Positions 8,251 through 18,046 of a stretch of DNA of 64,000 nucleotides are shown one piece after another (positions within the stretch are counted from its first letter, which is position 1; the number at the start of each line of letters is the position of its first letter). The notes under the pieces are model-generated. The model saw only the letters and a list, made by a program, of their open reading frames with translations. It did not search any database and had not been told where the DNA came from. Made by a program: the position numbers and the translations under genes. The stretch comes from Pirellula staleyi DSM 6068 (lineage in GTDB: Bacteria > Planctomycetota > Planctomycetia > Pirellulales > Pirellulaceae). The stretch lies in NCBI GenBank assembly GCA_945875845.1, contig CAMCMB010000020.1, positions 1 to 64,000 of the forward strand, written 5' to 3'.

Positions 8251-10608
8251 TTGCGGATGGCTTGGTTCACGCTGCAGAGATTGACGGATCCTTTCAAAAA
8301 GCTCGGGCGCCCTCGTAGAAAAAATCGCCCCCCTACGCGACGATTAACCCTCGAGCCCTTGGAAACGAGAAGCCTGTTCGCCGGGCTGCCATTCGGTGCC
8401 GCTCCCGATGATACCGCGGAGTTCATGCTGGGCCGGATCGCCGTCACCCCCGTCTTCCTCGAAAGCAACGGGCAAATCGATTCGAGCACCGAGAACTGGA
8501 CCCCCGCCCAAAAAACAACCGTTCTCAACAATATTCAAACCGGACTCGATTGGTGGAAACAACTTCTCACCACCAAAAGCACGATTCACTCGCTCGATTT
8601 CGTGATCGATACGACTTATGTCGACACACCCGCCGCAACCCCCTACGAACCCATTTCACGAATATCCAACGCTTATGCGGATTGGGTTTCGCAGTTCCTC
8701 GTCGACCGTGGATTCTCGCAAAGTTCACAACTTGACGCCAATATGCGTTCATTTAACAACGCGCAACGCGTCAAGCTCGACACCGATTGGTCGTTTACCA
8801 TGTTTGTCGTCAACTCGCAAAACGACAGCGATGGCAATTTCGCACCAGGTGGCTCATTCGATCGCGCGTTTTCCTTTGCGGGGGGACTCTTTCAGGTTGT
8901 GCCATCGACTCGCCCTGCCTCGACTTTCGCCCATGAAACCGGCCATATGTTTTGGGCACGCGATGAGTACATCGGTGGCTCGAACTATTATCAAAAACGC
9001 GGCTACTACAATACTCAGAACACCAATGCTATCGATCTGAACCCCAATCCCTCCTTCGTGCAAGCCGATAGCATCATGTCAAGTGGAGCGGCTCTCGATC
9101 GTGCGTTCTCTCACGTGACAACCGCGGATGCCACTCTTGCACAACTAGGCTGGTTGGACTCGGACGGCGATGGGATCTTTGACGTGCTGGATGTGCCCTT
9201 AAAACTGGAAGGATTAGGGCAACTGAATTCAACCGGCACCACCTACGGCTTCGTGGGCCGAGCTGTCGTTCAAACCTTGCCCAACGCGAACAGTTCGGGC
9301 TTGCAAAACGATATCACGACCAATCGGATCGGACGGATCGAGTATCGACTCAACAATGGCAACTGGCAAACGTTGACCACCCCGAATGCAAACCAAGTCG
9401 ACTTGAATTTGAGCATCCCTCTTGCCGCAGGAACAACGGGGGCCATTGAGATTCGGGCCATTGCTTCCTCTAACGGAATCACAAGTAATGTCTTTCGCGG
9501 AACGCTTGGTCCCACCCGTGATACGGCCTCGGTTCCCGGCATTCAAGGTTTTGCTTGGAGCGACGTCAATCGCGATGGACAATGGCAGTCGGCAGAAACG
9601 GGGATTGCCAATGCTCGCGTAAGGCTTGTTGACGGTAACCGTCAGCCAGTGGTCCTTCAGAGCCGCATCGAACCTGACAACTTTTCCGTTGGCTCGATTG
9701 CTTCCAATCAAAATGGCGTGCTTATCGAAGCGATTGGTGAGGACGCGAACGGAACGGTGGGAGTATTCACCGATAGTTCTGCTACGACCGGCTCCAAGGT
9801 CTTCCGTCCCTTTTCGACATCGCAGATAGCCTTCGTGGATTCGTTCCGTGGCGACCAACAGCAACTGCGAATTACGTTTGCGCAACCCACCACGAGCGTT
9901 TCGATCGATGCGATTGCGGGTAGCGACAATACGATCGCGAGGTTCGACGCCTATTCCTCCGACGGCAAGCTCATACGTCGCTTTCAGTCGGAATCATTGA
10001 GCACCGGTGGCAAGGTGACGATGCGAGTCGGGTCGGACGTTGCCGATATCGCGGTCGTCATCGCCCGAGGGATGCGAAATGCAAAGATCAAGTTAGACAA
10101 TCTGGTAATTGGGCCCGCAACCGAAACAACGACTTCGGCGAACGGGAGTTATCTCTTGCCGGGTATTCCGTCGGGAACCTATCAAGTCGAAATCACTCCG
10201 CAAACACCAGCCTACGACTATGTGCAACCGAGCACAGGACTTCGTTCGTTGACTGTGGTGGCTGGCACGGTCAACTCGCATGTTGACTTCAGTTTGCGAC
10301 CCGCAGTTTCCCCTTGGCAAAATCAGGTACAGCGCCAAGACGTCAACAACGATGGGCGGGTAACTTCCTTGGATGTGCTGGTGGTGATCAATGAAATCAA
10401 TCGCAACGGTGCGAGGCCACTTGAAAACTCCGGTGTTGTGTCTCCTCCTTTTTACGATGTCGATGGAAATCGCTCGCTTGAAGCACTCGATGCGTTGATC
10501 GTGATCAATTTCATCAATGCCACCCAGGGAAATGGCGAAGGCGAATCGATCTTCTTAGATGAAATGGGAGTGGATGAGTGGGTGTTGCGAAAGAGACGCA
10601 AAGCGTAG
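8251..10608 (+). CDS. secreted metalloprotease-like protein with SdrD-B-like and dockerin domains
   Basis: A 785-aa protein. The N-terminus is basic and carries LEPLETRSLFAG, the planctomycete surface-protein variant of the LEPLE(N/D)R motif thought to direct export. At about residues 228-241 it has HETGHMFWARDEY, which fits a zinc metallopeptidase HExxH motif with nearby acidic residues. About residues 430-690 resemble an SdrD-B/collagen-binding fold (GFAWSDVNRDGQW and a late SGTYQVEITP). The last 90 residues contain two dockerin-type calcium loops (DVNNDGRVTSLDVLVVINEIN and DVDGNRSLEALDALIVINFIN). The start is TTG at 8251 with GGAG six bases upstream; ATG at 8257 is the alternative. It converges with the next gene. 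Role inferred: an extracellular protease or adhesin. Confidence 0.8.
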   Translation: MRMAWFTLQRLTDPFKKLGRPRRKNRPPTRRLTLEPLETRSLFAGLPFGAAPDDTAEFMLGRIAVTPVFLESNGQIDSSTENWTPAQKTTVLNNIQTGLDWWKQLLTTKSTIHSLDFVIDTTYVDTPAATPYEPISRISNAYADWVSQFLVDRGFSQSSQLDANMRSFNNAQRVKLDTDWSFTMFVVNSQNDSDGNFAPGGSFDRAFSFAGGLFQVVPSTRPASTFAHETGHMFWARDEYIGGSNYYQKRGYYNTQNTNAIDLNPNPSFVQADSIMSSGAALDRAFSHVTTADATLAQLGWLDSDGDGIFDVLDVPLKLEGLGQLNSTGTTYGFVGRAVVQTLPNANSSGLQNDITTNRIGRIEYRLNNGNWQTLTTPNANQVDLNLSIPLAAGTTGAIEIRAIASSNGITSNVFRGTLGPTRDTASVPGIQGFAWSDVNRDGQWQSAETGIANARVRLVDGNRQPVVLQSRIEPDNFSVGSIASNQNGVLIEAIGEDANGTVGVFTDSSATTGSKVFRPFSTSQIAFVDSFRGDQQQLRITFAQPTTSVSIDAIAGSDNTIARFDAYSSDGKLIRRFQSESLSTGGKVTMRVGSDVADIAVVIARGMRNAKIKLDNLVIGPATETTTSANGSYLLPGIPSGTYQVEITPQTPAYDYVQPSTGLRSLTVVAGTVNSHVDFSLRPAVSPWQNQVQRQDVNNDGRVTSLDVLVVINEINRNGARPLENSGVVSPPFYDVDGNRSLEALDALIVINFINATQGNGEGESIFLDEMGVDEWVLRKRRKA

Positions 10609-10873
10609 CGCGACGGGCTAAAACATTCCCGTCTATGAAATCATTGGGACGGTTCGCAATCTCGTTTTAGCCGACTAAGCTCGCTGTCCGACGACGCAAA
10701 GAGGCCATCTCGCTTCTGGATCCAACAAATCATTGGAATAAAAGGGAGAGCGAGGCATTGCTGAGCTATTTACGCGTCAAGCTATGTACGCGTCATGCTC
10801 GGCAGGAGCCTCGCCCTCCCGATGAAATTGCAAGCAATTCCAATTAGAAGAGTGAGACAGGCTGACCGGGCGA
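10609..10873. repeat. convergent intergenic region filled with palindromic repeats
   Basis: Just after the stop codon an inverted repeat, GGCTAAAAC (10616-10624) with GTTTTAGCC (10664-10672), could act as a bidirectional terminator. Then at 10699-10757 there is a block starting AAAGAGGCC and containing CAACAAATCATT, which recurs at 19006-19063. At 10798-10820 lies CTCGGCAGGAGCCTCGCCCTCCC, one half of the palindromic repeat seen complete at 19118, 54100 and 61685. Confidence 0.7.
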
Positions 10874-12796
10874 TTACTCGAATCGATAGATGCACTGACC
10901 CTTGGCGCTGTCGATCATATAGTAGACATCGCCCTTTTGATCCTCGCCAAATGCAAGCACAGGAATGCCTTTTTCAAGCAACTGATCGTTGCGAGACGCT
11001 TTTCCTGTTTTTTCATCGTAAGTCAGTGCCCAAACGCTGCCGCTAACATAGTCGGCATAGATGTATTTGCCATTGAGCTGCGGCAATCTGTCGGAATTAT
11101 AGACACGACCGCCTGTGATCGACTTGCCCACGCTGTGGTCATACTCCCAAACGGGATCGACAGCCGGGGCCACGCCCTGGACTTCTGGACGATTGCCAAA
11201 TGCGTGGCTTCCTTCGTGGTTACTCCAACCATAGTTTCCGCCTTTGGTAATCACATTGACTTCTTCCCACAAATCTTGCCCAACGTCACCGCACCAAAAT
11301 CGGCCTGTCTTCTTGTCAAAGGCAATTCGCCAGGGGTTGCGGAGGCCGTGAGCAAAGATTTCTGGGCGCACACCTTCGACACCAACATATGGGTTGTCTT
11401 TGGGGATTCCGTATTTCAAACCGTCTGTCTTGGTATCCACATCGATGCGGAGGATGGAACCGAGCAATTGAGACCGATTTTGCCCAGACGCATTGGGATC
11501 ATTGCGCGAGCCACCATCACCGAGTGCGATGTAGAGATTTCCGTCTGGACCAAACTCAATCGAACCGCCGTTATGGTTCTTGAACGGCTGCTCGACGTCG
11601 AGAATGATTTCTTCCGAATCGGGATCGGCCACATTGGGATCTGTCTTGGAAAGCCGATATCGGGCGACGACCGTGTGGTCATTTTCCTTCTTCGTATAGC
11701 AGACAAAAAATTCGCCGTTCGATTTGAACTTGGGGTGGAATGCGAGACCGAGCAATCCTTGTTCGTTTGCGCCGTTATCGCTCCACTTTGAGACTTTCTT
11801 TTGGATGTCGAGAAAACGTTTTGATGTTTCGACATCGGCCCGGTTTTCGAACCAGAAAATGAGGCCGCGTTGATCCATTGCAAAGAGACGTTTGTCTTCA
11901 CCTATTGGGTACGTTAGTTCAAGGATTCGAAGGGGTTTGTCGACGGTTCCGTCTTCACCAATGGGCTCCCAGCCGTCCCATTTCAGTTTTGGAAACGCAA
12001 GCGACTTCGCAACATTGATTTTCCCGTCAATGGGTTGTGTGATCGAGCCATCATCGCCTAGTTCGCGGATCTTGATGTTGCGAAAGGAAACCAAATTGCC
12101 GTGGTCTTGAAGGCAAAGAAAACCTTCGCCGGCTGCCCCAAAACCTTCCATCTTTGCGAACTTGCTCTTTTCAACAAGTTCTTTCCATTTGGCATCGCCG
12201 AGTTTGAATTGAAAATACCGAACCCCATTCATAGTGACCTCGCACTGGTTCGGCGCGATTCGCAAGTACAACTGGTTCCATTCACCGGCAGGTCGAGTTG
12301 CATCTGCAGCCTCTTTTTCACCCGCCCAAGCGACTGGCGTAGGTTTGAACAGTTGATAGAGCCAGCCTGACTTTTGCGGATCTGTGCCAGCAACATTATC
12401 TTGGATCTGCACTTCCGGTCCGCTGTTCCAAGGGTTGGGGTTATTCTCGGTCACATGAAACATCAACCCACTATTTCCACCCTTGGAGATTTTGTAGTCG
12501 ACAGAGAACTCAAAGTATTTGTATTTTTTGGTCGTCACGATGTCGCCGGCGTTATTGCCTTCGCGAACCAGTGCTCCGTCAACGACTTTCCATGCGTCGG
12601 AGATGGAATCTTTTTTGTAATTGCGCCAGCCTTCGGTCGTTTTGCCATCGAATAGCAATTTCCAGCCAGCAAGGATTTCTGGGCGCGTAAGCTTGTTGGG
12701 ATCGGCATCCGCAAAAACAGAAGTGTTCGAAACAGAAAAGCAGCACATGAGTGCAAAGCAGCCCAACCAACGGTGTGTTGACTTTCGACGCATCAA
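10874..12796 (-). CDS. DUF1080 domain fused to PQQ-type sugar dehydrogenase domain, secreted
   Basis: A 640-aa protein with a signal peptide (about 1-30, ending in VFADADPN). About residues 38-245 form a DUF1080/3-keto-disaccharide hydrolase-type domain (WKLLFDGKTTEGW, then GGNSGLMFHV and LCLQDHG), a jelly-roll fold common in planctomycete glycan enzymes. About residues 265-640 form a soluble glucose/sorbosone dehydrogenase (GSDH) beta-propeller (NEQGLLGLAFHP, NHNGGSIEFGPDGNLYIALGDGG, FAHGLRNPWR, GGNYGW). It probably acts on sugars outside the cytoplasm with a PQQ-like cofactor. It is a single gene with its own promoter; ATG codons occur at 12796 and 12793. The exact substrate is unknown. Confidence 0.88.
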   Translation of the reverse strand: MMRRKSTHRWLGCFALMCCFSVSNTSVFADADPNKLTRPEILAGWKLLFDGKTTEGWRNYKKDSISDAWKVVDGALVREGNNAGDIVTTKKYKYFEFSVDYKISKGGNSGLMFHVTENNPNPWNSGPEVQIQDNVAGTDPQKSGWLYQLFKPTPVAWAGEKEAADATRPAGEWNQLYLRIAPNQCEVTMNGVRYFQFKLGDAKWKELVEKSKFAKMEGFGAAGEGFLCLQDHGNLVSFRNIKIRELGDDGSITQPIDGKINVAKSLAFPKLKWDGWEPIGEDGTVDKPLRILELTYPIGEDKRLFAMDQRGLIFWFENRADVETSKRFLDIQKKVSKWSDNGANEQGLLGLAFHPKFKSNGEFFVCYTKKENDHTVVARYRLSKTDPNVADPDSEEIILDVEQPFKNHNGGSIEFGPDGNLYIALGDGGSRNDPNASGQNRSQLLGSILRIDVDTKTDGLKYGIPKDNPYVGVEGVRPEIFAHGLRNPWRIAFDKKTGRFWCGDVGQDLWEEVNVITKGGNYGWSNHEGSHAFGNRPEVQGVAPAVDPVWEYDHSVGKSITGGRVYNSDRLPQLNGKYIYADYVSGSVWALTYDEKTGKASRNDQLLEKGIPVLAFGEDQKGDVYYMIDSAKGQCIYRFE

Positions 12797-13236
12797 TCGG
12801 TACCCCGCCTAATTGAAAAAAGAATTGATTACCAACCGCAACCCATTTCGCGATTTACCTCCTTGTTCTAGTTGATGGACGGATCGTTCGAAAGTAGTTA
12901 CAGGGCTTTTTTACCTAGTTGCCGTGAAAATGCCCTTGGACTTTCGAGAAAGGGACGTTCGCCACCCGGCGTTGCTTGCTTGTAGCGCAATTCGAGACGT
13001 TGATCGCTTCTCAGCAATGCACTTGCAGACTACTCTTTAGCGAACGGTAGACGGAAACCGACCAGGGCCCAGAGCGATCGCGATGGGCGTGGGTTCCAAG
13101 TCCACGCAATCGACTCCCCGCACGCCCTTCGTACCCCAGGGAATGCCATCCCATATGCATTAGGTTTCGAACTGCCGCTCGGCTTACAGTTGAATTCACA
13201 TCCCCTTTTTTTGCGTTTAAGTTATTGGCACGATTT
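12797..13236. other. divergent intergenic region
   Basis: This 440-base region between two divergent genes must contain both promoters. No open frame looks coding, and no clear hairpin or riboswitch was seen. Confidence 0.4.
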
Positions 13237-15441
13237 ATGAGAAAGCTCACCGCAGGCGGTGGTTGGCAAGCAGTCCGATACACCTTCAAAAAAGGGATTG
13301 AATCGGGAGGACTTTGGAAGCTTTACCGAGCGCTTCGCTCTCGAAACGCCTGCAAGACGTGCGCACTTGGCATGGGTGGACAGCACGGCGGAATGGTCAA
13401 TGAGCATGGCTCGTTTCCCGAAGTGTGCAAGAAATCGATTCAAGCGATGGCAGCCGACATGCAGCCCGCTATCACTGCCGATTTCTGGGCCAAGCACCCG
13501 ATTTCGCAAATGCGACACTGGTCCCCTCGCCAGCTTGAAACAAGCGGCCGACTCATTCAGCCTATTTTTTATGAGCAAGGGTCCGATCAATATCGCACCA
13601 TCACCTGGAACGAAGCCTTTGATCGTATCGCGGCTCAGCTCAAGCTGCTGATGGCCGATCAAACGTTTTGGTATTTCAGTGGACGGAGCAGCAATGAAGC
13701 GGGCTTTTTGTTGCAGCTGCTTGCTCGTTTGTATGGCACGAACAACGTTAACAATTGCAGCTACTACTGTCACCAAGCCAGTGGCGTCGGACTTCAGTCC
13801 ACACTGGGAACAACCACCGCAACGGTCGTCCTTGACGATTTGGACGATTGCGACACCATTTTCATTATTGGAGGAAATCCGCCGAGCAATCATCCTCGAT
13901 TGATGACCACCCTCATGCACATTCGTCGCCGGGGTGGAAGGATCGTGGTGATCAATCCCGTTCGAGAGTTGGGCTTGATCAAATTCAAGGTTCCCAGCGA
14001 TCCATTGAGCCTGTTCTTTGGAACCAAGATTGCGACCCATTACATTCAGCCTCATATCGGAGGCGATTTGGCTTTGCTAACTGGCGTTTGCAAAGCCGTT
14101 GTGGAAATGGGCCGACATGATGTCGAATACCTTGACAAACATTGCAACGATGTCGACGCGTATCTTGCGGGACTCTCAAGCGCTCCTTGGCGAGAGATAT
14201 GCGACAAGAGTGGCATTGATGAAAAATCGATCCGCGAGATTGCGGAGGTCTATGCCAAAAGCAACGCCTCCATTTTTTCCTGGACCATGGGGATCACACA
14301 CCACACTCAAGGTGTTGAAAATGTTCAAGCCATCGTCAACCTTGCTTTGCTCCGGGGAATGATCGGTCGCAAAGGTGCAGGAGTCATGCCAATACGCGGT
14401 CACTCCAATGTCCAAGGAATCGGTTCGGTAGGTGTTACGCCAAAACTCAAAGACGAACTGTTCGATAACCTGACAAACAAGTTTGGCGTCACACTGCCAA
14501 CGACCCAAGGACGCGACACGCTGGACTGCATCGAGGCGGCTGCCAAGGGAGAGCTTAAATTCGCATTTTGTCTCGGCGGAAACCTTTATGGTTCGAACCC
14601 AGATTCGCAATTCGCGGAACAAGCGCTCGAATCGCTCGATATGTTGGTCATGCTCAATACGACGCTCAACACCGGTCATGCGCGCGGTCTGGCCAAGTCG
14701 ACGATCGTTCTACCTGTATTGGCCCGAGACGAGGAGCCTGAGCCAACGACCCAAGAGTCGATGTTCAACTACGTGCGTTTAAGCGATGGAGGTCCCAAGC
14801 GATTGCCAGGTCCACGCAGCGAGATTCATGTGATTGCGGAAATCGGCCGCCGTTTGCTCGGCAATTCGACGCCTGTGGATTGGGAAGACATGCAAAAATC
14901 CAACACGATTCGAACTTGGATCTCGAAAGTCGTACCTGGTTACGAACAGATCGAAACGATTGCCAAGACTGGCCAAGAATTTCAAGTTGGCGAGCGGACT
15001 TTCCACGTTCCTAAATTCAAAACGAAGGACGGCAAAGCCAAGCTCTTTTCTCATCGATTGCCAGAGTTGACATCGTTAGCTGGGAATCAACTTCGGCTCA
15101 TGACCGTTCGAAGCGAGGGGCAATTCAATACGGTCGTCTATGAAGACTACGATTTGTATCGCCACCAAGAACGTCGCGATGTGATATTAATGCATCCGAC
15201 GGACATGCAGCGAATGAATCTGGAAAATAATGATTTGGTAACCGTTAGCAGCGAAACGGGCCGAATGCATAACATTTTGGCGCGTTCGTTTGACGAAATC
15301 CGCGATGGGAACGCGATGATGTACTATCCGGAATCCAACGTCCTTGTCCCCCGTACCGTCGATCCACAGTCGCGTACACCCATGTTTAAAAACATCCGGG
15401 TCACGATTGCGAAGCAATTATCGCAGGTCATTAGTCATTAG
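13237..15441 (+). CDS. YdeP/FdhF-type molybdopterin oxidoreductase
   Basis: A 734-aa protein of the formate-dehydrogenase-alpha-like family that includes E. coli YdeP (TIGR01701). The GGGW opening, the WNEAFDRIA block, NNCSYYCHQASGVGL (candidate Mo-ligand Cys at about residue 180), RGHSNVQGIGSVG and the C-terminal FNTVVYEDYD molydopterin-dinucleotide-binding domain support this. Only two cysteines (CKTC) remain in the N-terminal region where classical formate dehydrogenases have four for an iron-sulphur cluster. The reaction is unknown; family members have been linked to acid or oxidative stress. ATG at 13237 is preferred over a TTG at 13225; neither has a strong ribosome site. The last codons coincide with a TCATTAG direct repeat that is also found in an array at 54912. 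Confidence 0.88.
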   Translation: MRKLTAGGGWQAVRYTFKKGIESGGLWKLYRALRSRNACKTCALGMGGQHGGMVNEHGSFPEVCKKSIQAMAADMQPAITADFWAKHPISQMRHWSPRQLETSGRLIQPIFYEQGSDQYRTITWNEAFDRIAAQLKLLMADQTFWYFSGRSSNEAGFLLQLLARLYGTNNVNNCSYYCHQASGVGLQSTLGTTTATVVLDDLDDCDTIFIIGGNPPSNHPRLMTTLMHIRRRGGRIVVINPVRELGLIKFKVPSDPLSLFFGTKIATHYIQPHIGGDLALLTGVCKAVVEMGRHDVEYLDKHCNDVDAYLAGLSSAPWREICDKSGIDEKSIREIAEVYAKSNASIFSWTMGITHHTQGVENVQAIVNLALLRGMIGRKGAGVMPIRGHSNVQGIGSVGVTPKLKDELFDNLTNKFGVTLPTTQGRDTLDCIEAAAKGELKFAFCLGGNLYGSNPDSQFAEQALESLDMLVMLNTTLNTGHARGLAKSTIVLPVLARDEEPEPTTQESMFNYVRLSDGGPKRLPGPRSEIHVIAEIGRRLLGNSTPVDWEDMQKSNTIRTWISKVVPGYEQIETIAKTGQEFQVGERTFHVPKFKTKDGKAKLFSHRLPELTSLAGNQLRLMTVRSEGQFNTVVYEDYDLYRHQERRDVILMHPTDMQRMNLENNDLVTVSSETGRMHNILARSFDEIRDGNAMMYYPESNVLVPRTVDPQSRTPMFKNIRVTIAKQLSQVISH

Positions 15442-15570
15442 TCACGGCATAGCAGCGGCGGCGGAACGGCAAGATGCGCCGCCTTGGAATAATACAAAAC
15501 GCTCGTGGTCGGGCTTCGTACCTCGCGATGGCAGCGATTACCGTCCCAATCAGCCGGAACCCGCGTGCGG

Positions 15571-15683
15571 GCTGTTGATTGAATGGTACGACGGACTTCC
15601 TAGTCCGTCGAATTCCCCATCGACGGACTTGAAAGTCCGTCGTACCGCCCTTACCCAATAACGACTTCACTAAATCAACAAGC
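15571..15683. repeat. MITE-like palindromic repeat, copy A
   Basis: Two self-complementary blocks, GTACGACGGACTTCC-AGTCCGTCG and CGACGGACTT-AAGTCCGTCGTAC, lie inside terminal inverted sequences GCTGTTGATT and AATCAACAAGC. Copy B at 28776-28891 matches over almost its whole length. No protein is encoded. Confidence 0.8.
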
Positions 15684-15725
15684 CGCTAGCGCTCTGCGGC
15701 TGATTGGTTCGCCGATTCAGCCGAT

Positions 15726-17870
15726 TCAATCTTCCTGTTTCAAAATCTTTGTGAAATAGTTCGATAGATTGTGGTCGGAGAAGCTCGGAAGAAAACCTTC
15801 CAGTCCTACATTTTCTAGTGGTTCAACGACTGACGGATATCTTAGCGATGCCTGTAGAGCTGCGAACTGGTTTTCGGTCAAGGGTTGTGCTTCCGAGGCA
15901 ACCAAGGAACCAGCGAGTGATTCATTGCTAACGATCCCTGTAGGTCCGAAGCGAAACATTTTTCCTACATGCTGATATCCCGGAGGAACCCTCGTCACAA
16001 TATCGTCGTCATTGACGAGGCGGAAAAATGCCGAACCAACGTTTTGTTCAATGTGGTTTGCGGAATCCGATCTACAGACTCGCGGTTGACCAAAAGTGTA
16101 AACGCTTCGAATATCAAAAACGCTTGACCATTCTGCTGCAGCTACCGTTGCTAGTGCTCCCCCTAGGCTATGTCCTGTCAAAAGCAACTTGCGATTGTTC
16201 AATCCGATCCCATGAATGATGTTTTCAAGTGATGATTTCACTGCTTGAAACGCAAAATAGAACCCCCTATGCAGACTTCCGAAACTGGCACGGGTGCTAA
16301 ATGCATTGAGGTTTCCCAACCAATCTCGCAGGTCTGCTGTGCCACGAAACGCTACGGCCAGAGTATCCTGATCTGCTACAACAAAACATTCGGTCGCATC
16401 GGTAGCCAGGAACTCACATGCCTCAAGTCCGAAGCGTTCGCGCGCAGTTGCGACAACGATTTGGTCCGGCTCATAAGCAAGGTGGCTCAGTACACCTGCC
16501 GACAATACGGCTTTCCAGGAGAACTCACTGGACGAAAAAGAAGCCCAATCGAATTTTTCGTAAGCTTGGACTGCCGATTGCGAGATTACGGATTCCGCTC
16601 CGAAGGCATCGAGTTGCAAATTTTCTGCAACAGATGGTCGGGCCGAATCTGTTTCCATCGGACGGCCAGTTGCTTGTGTCGGTGATCCCAGTGAAATGGA
16701 GATCTGAAGGGGAATCGTCAAGTTGATTTTATTGTCGACTTGCAAATGAATGGGCTCAACAGGCTGACTTAGAATAGATGGTTTCGTGTTCACGGTTGCT
16801 CCTTCTTGCCCTTGGTCGGTGATGCGCCAAAATGCCGACCAGTCCGAGGCTGCCTCTACGTTTCCGATGAAGTTTACCCCTGCCTGTACAACCCTGTTGT
16901 CTCTTGCGAGCTCATACGTAGGTACTCCGAAATTGGCATCCAAATAGAGACCAGCAAAGTGCAATGCAACAACTTCGCCAGTTAAGACGTCGATGACTGC
17001 AGAACCTGAGTTGCCGCCCAAGGTAGAAGCGTCGTGTGTCATCGCCTTTACGTTGTGACCAAAGCTCTCGACTTGACGAATACTCTTGAGCTTTCCTGGC
17101 TGAAGCCGTTTGACGTTGAAGATTCCACCAAAAATTTGGTTCTGGAGATTTTGATCGTTGCGCCAATCCTGGGCTGGATAACCGATCACAACAATGTCTC
17201 TTTCCGCCAATTCTTCAGGGGACCTTACCGAAATCGGCAAGACAGCGTGGGCTGCGGATAAACCACTTACTTCTAATAGCGCCATGTCCCAATAAGGATG
17301 AATCATGACAACCTTAACAACAGATAACAGCTCAGGAGTGGTGCCGATTACCTCTCGTTTGAAGTCAATCGCAGCCGAAAGGCCAGGCATGAACACAATA
17401 TTTTTTTGGCCCAATCCTTTTGAAAAGATCTGCGCAACGTGACGATTGGTCATAAGCAGTTGGGGGCCAACGACAAACCCAGTTCCACCATAAGGAATGG
17501 ACGGATGCCCTGGCAGCTCGACTCGGCCAATCGAAGGAATCACTTTGTCGATTCGGCGCTTAACCTCTGCTGACCCGATAAATTCCCACGGCGTCGGTGG
17601 TGGTGAGAAAGTGTCCCCAATGATATTGACCACGGGTCGTAGCTTTGGAAGAACGATCGACTCTAAAGTATTTTGCTGATCCAAATTGAGGGTGTCGTTA
17701 CGGACGGACTCCGTTGAATTCAGGCGCCTCATTGCGTCGACGGCGGCTTGATGAAATTGGTCTGGCATTTCTAGCGATTCAAGCCCCGAAACAGCCACCT
17801 CCAAATTTGAGGCAGGCGTCACTTGCTGGAGCATTTTTTTCAATCGTTCAAGGTGAATGGCTCGGCTCAT
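15726..17870 (-). CDS. trypsin-like protease fused to class 3 lipase
   Basis: A 714-aa fusion. After a helical N-terminal part (about 1-90), residues about 115-335 form a trypsin-like peptidase: TNRHV (His144), HPYWDMALLE (Asp195) and GGNSGS (Ser288) give a full catalytic triad. Residues about 430-710 form a class 3 lipase: FRGTADLRDW, GHSLGGALA (Ser568), VNDDDIVTRVP (Asp623) and a late SDHNLSNY (His700). Both enzymes look intact. No signal peptide is visible, so the protein is probably cytoplasmic. ATG at 17870 follows AGGA nine bases upstream; a TTG at 17912 is less likely. Trypsin-like domains joined to hydrolases or effector-associated modules occur in bacterial conflict systems, so a self-activating suicide or defence role is possible, but this is inference. 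Confidence 0.88.
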   Translation of the reverse strand: MSRAIHLERLKKMLQQVTPASNLEVAVSGLESLEMPDQFHQAAVDAMRRLNSTESVRNDTLNLDQQNTLESIVLPKLRPVVNIIGDTFSPPPTPWEFIGSAEVKRRIDKVIPSIGRVELPGHPSIPYGGTGFVVGPQLLMTNRHVAQIFSKGLGQKNIVFMPGLSAAIDFKREVIGTTPELLSVVKVVMIHPYWDMALLEVSGLSAAHAVLPISVRSPEELAERDIVVIGYPAQDWRNDQNLQNQIFGGIFNVKRLQPGKLKSIRQVESFGHNVKAMTHDASTLGGNSGSAVIDVLTGEVVALHFAGLYLDANFGVPTYELARDNRVVQAGVNFIGNVEAASDWSAFWRITDQGQEGATVNTKPSILSQPVEPIHLQVDNKINLTIPLQISISLGSPTQATGRPMETDSARPSVAENLQLDAFGAESVISQSAVQAYEKFDWASFSSSEFSWKAVLSAGVLSHLAYEPDQIVVATARERFGLEACEFLATDATECFVVADQDTLAVAFRGTADLRDWLGNLNAFSTRASFGSLHRGFYFAFQAVKSSLENIIHGIGLNNRKLLLTGHSLGGALATVAAAEWSSVFDIRSVYTFGQPRVCRSDSANHIEQNVGSAFFRLVNDDDIVTRVPPGYQHVGKMFRFGPTGIVSNESLAGSLVASEAQPLTENQFAALQASLRYPSVVEPLENVGLEGFLPSFSDHNLSNYFTKILKQED

Positions 17871-18046
17871 TTTGCGTATCCTAAAAAACTGAAACAAGGA
17901 CGTACGGTTCAACTTCGCTCTATGCTATCCGGAGTATACCCGAACACGAGTTGCCTCGGTTGCTCCCCCTTGACAAACGAGAAGCACGGGTATTGCAACA
18001 CTCTCGTCCATCATCCCGCGAGGAACAATTCCGACTCTATGAACGC

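Noticed and set aside
13222-14055. Minus-strand open frame opposite the molybdopterin enzyme
   Set aside because: The plus strand carries conserved oxidoreductase motifs across the whole length; this frame has none.
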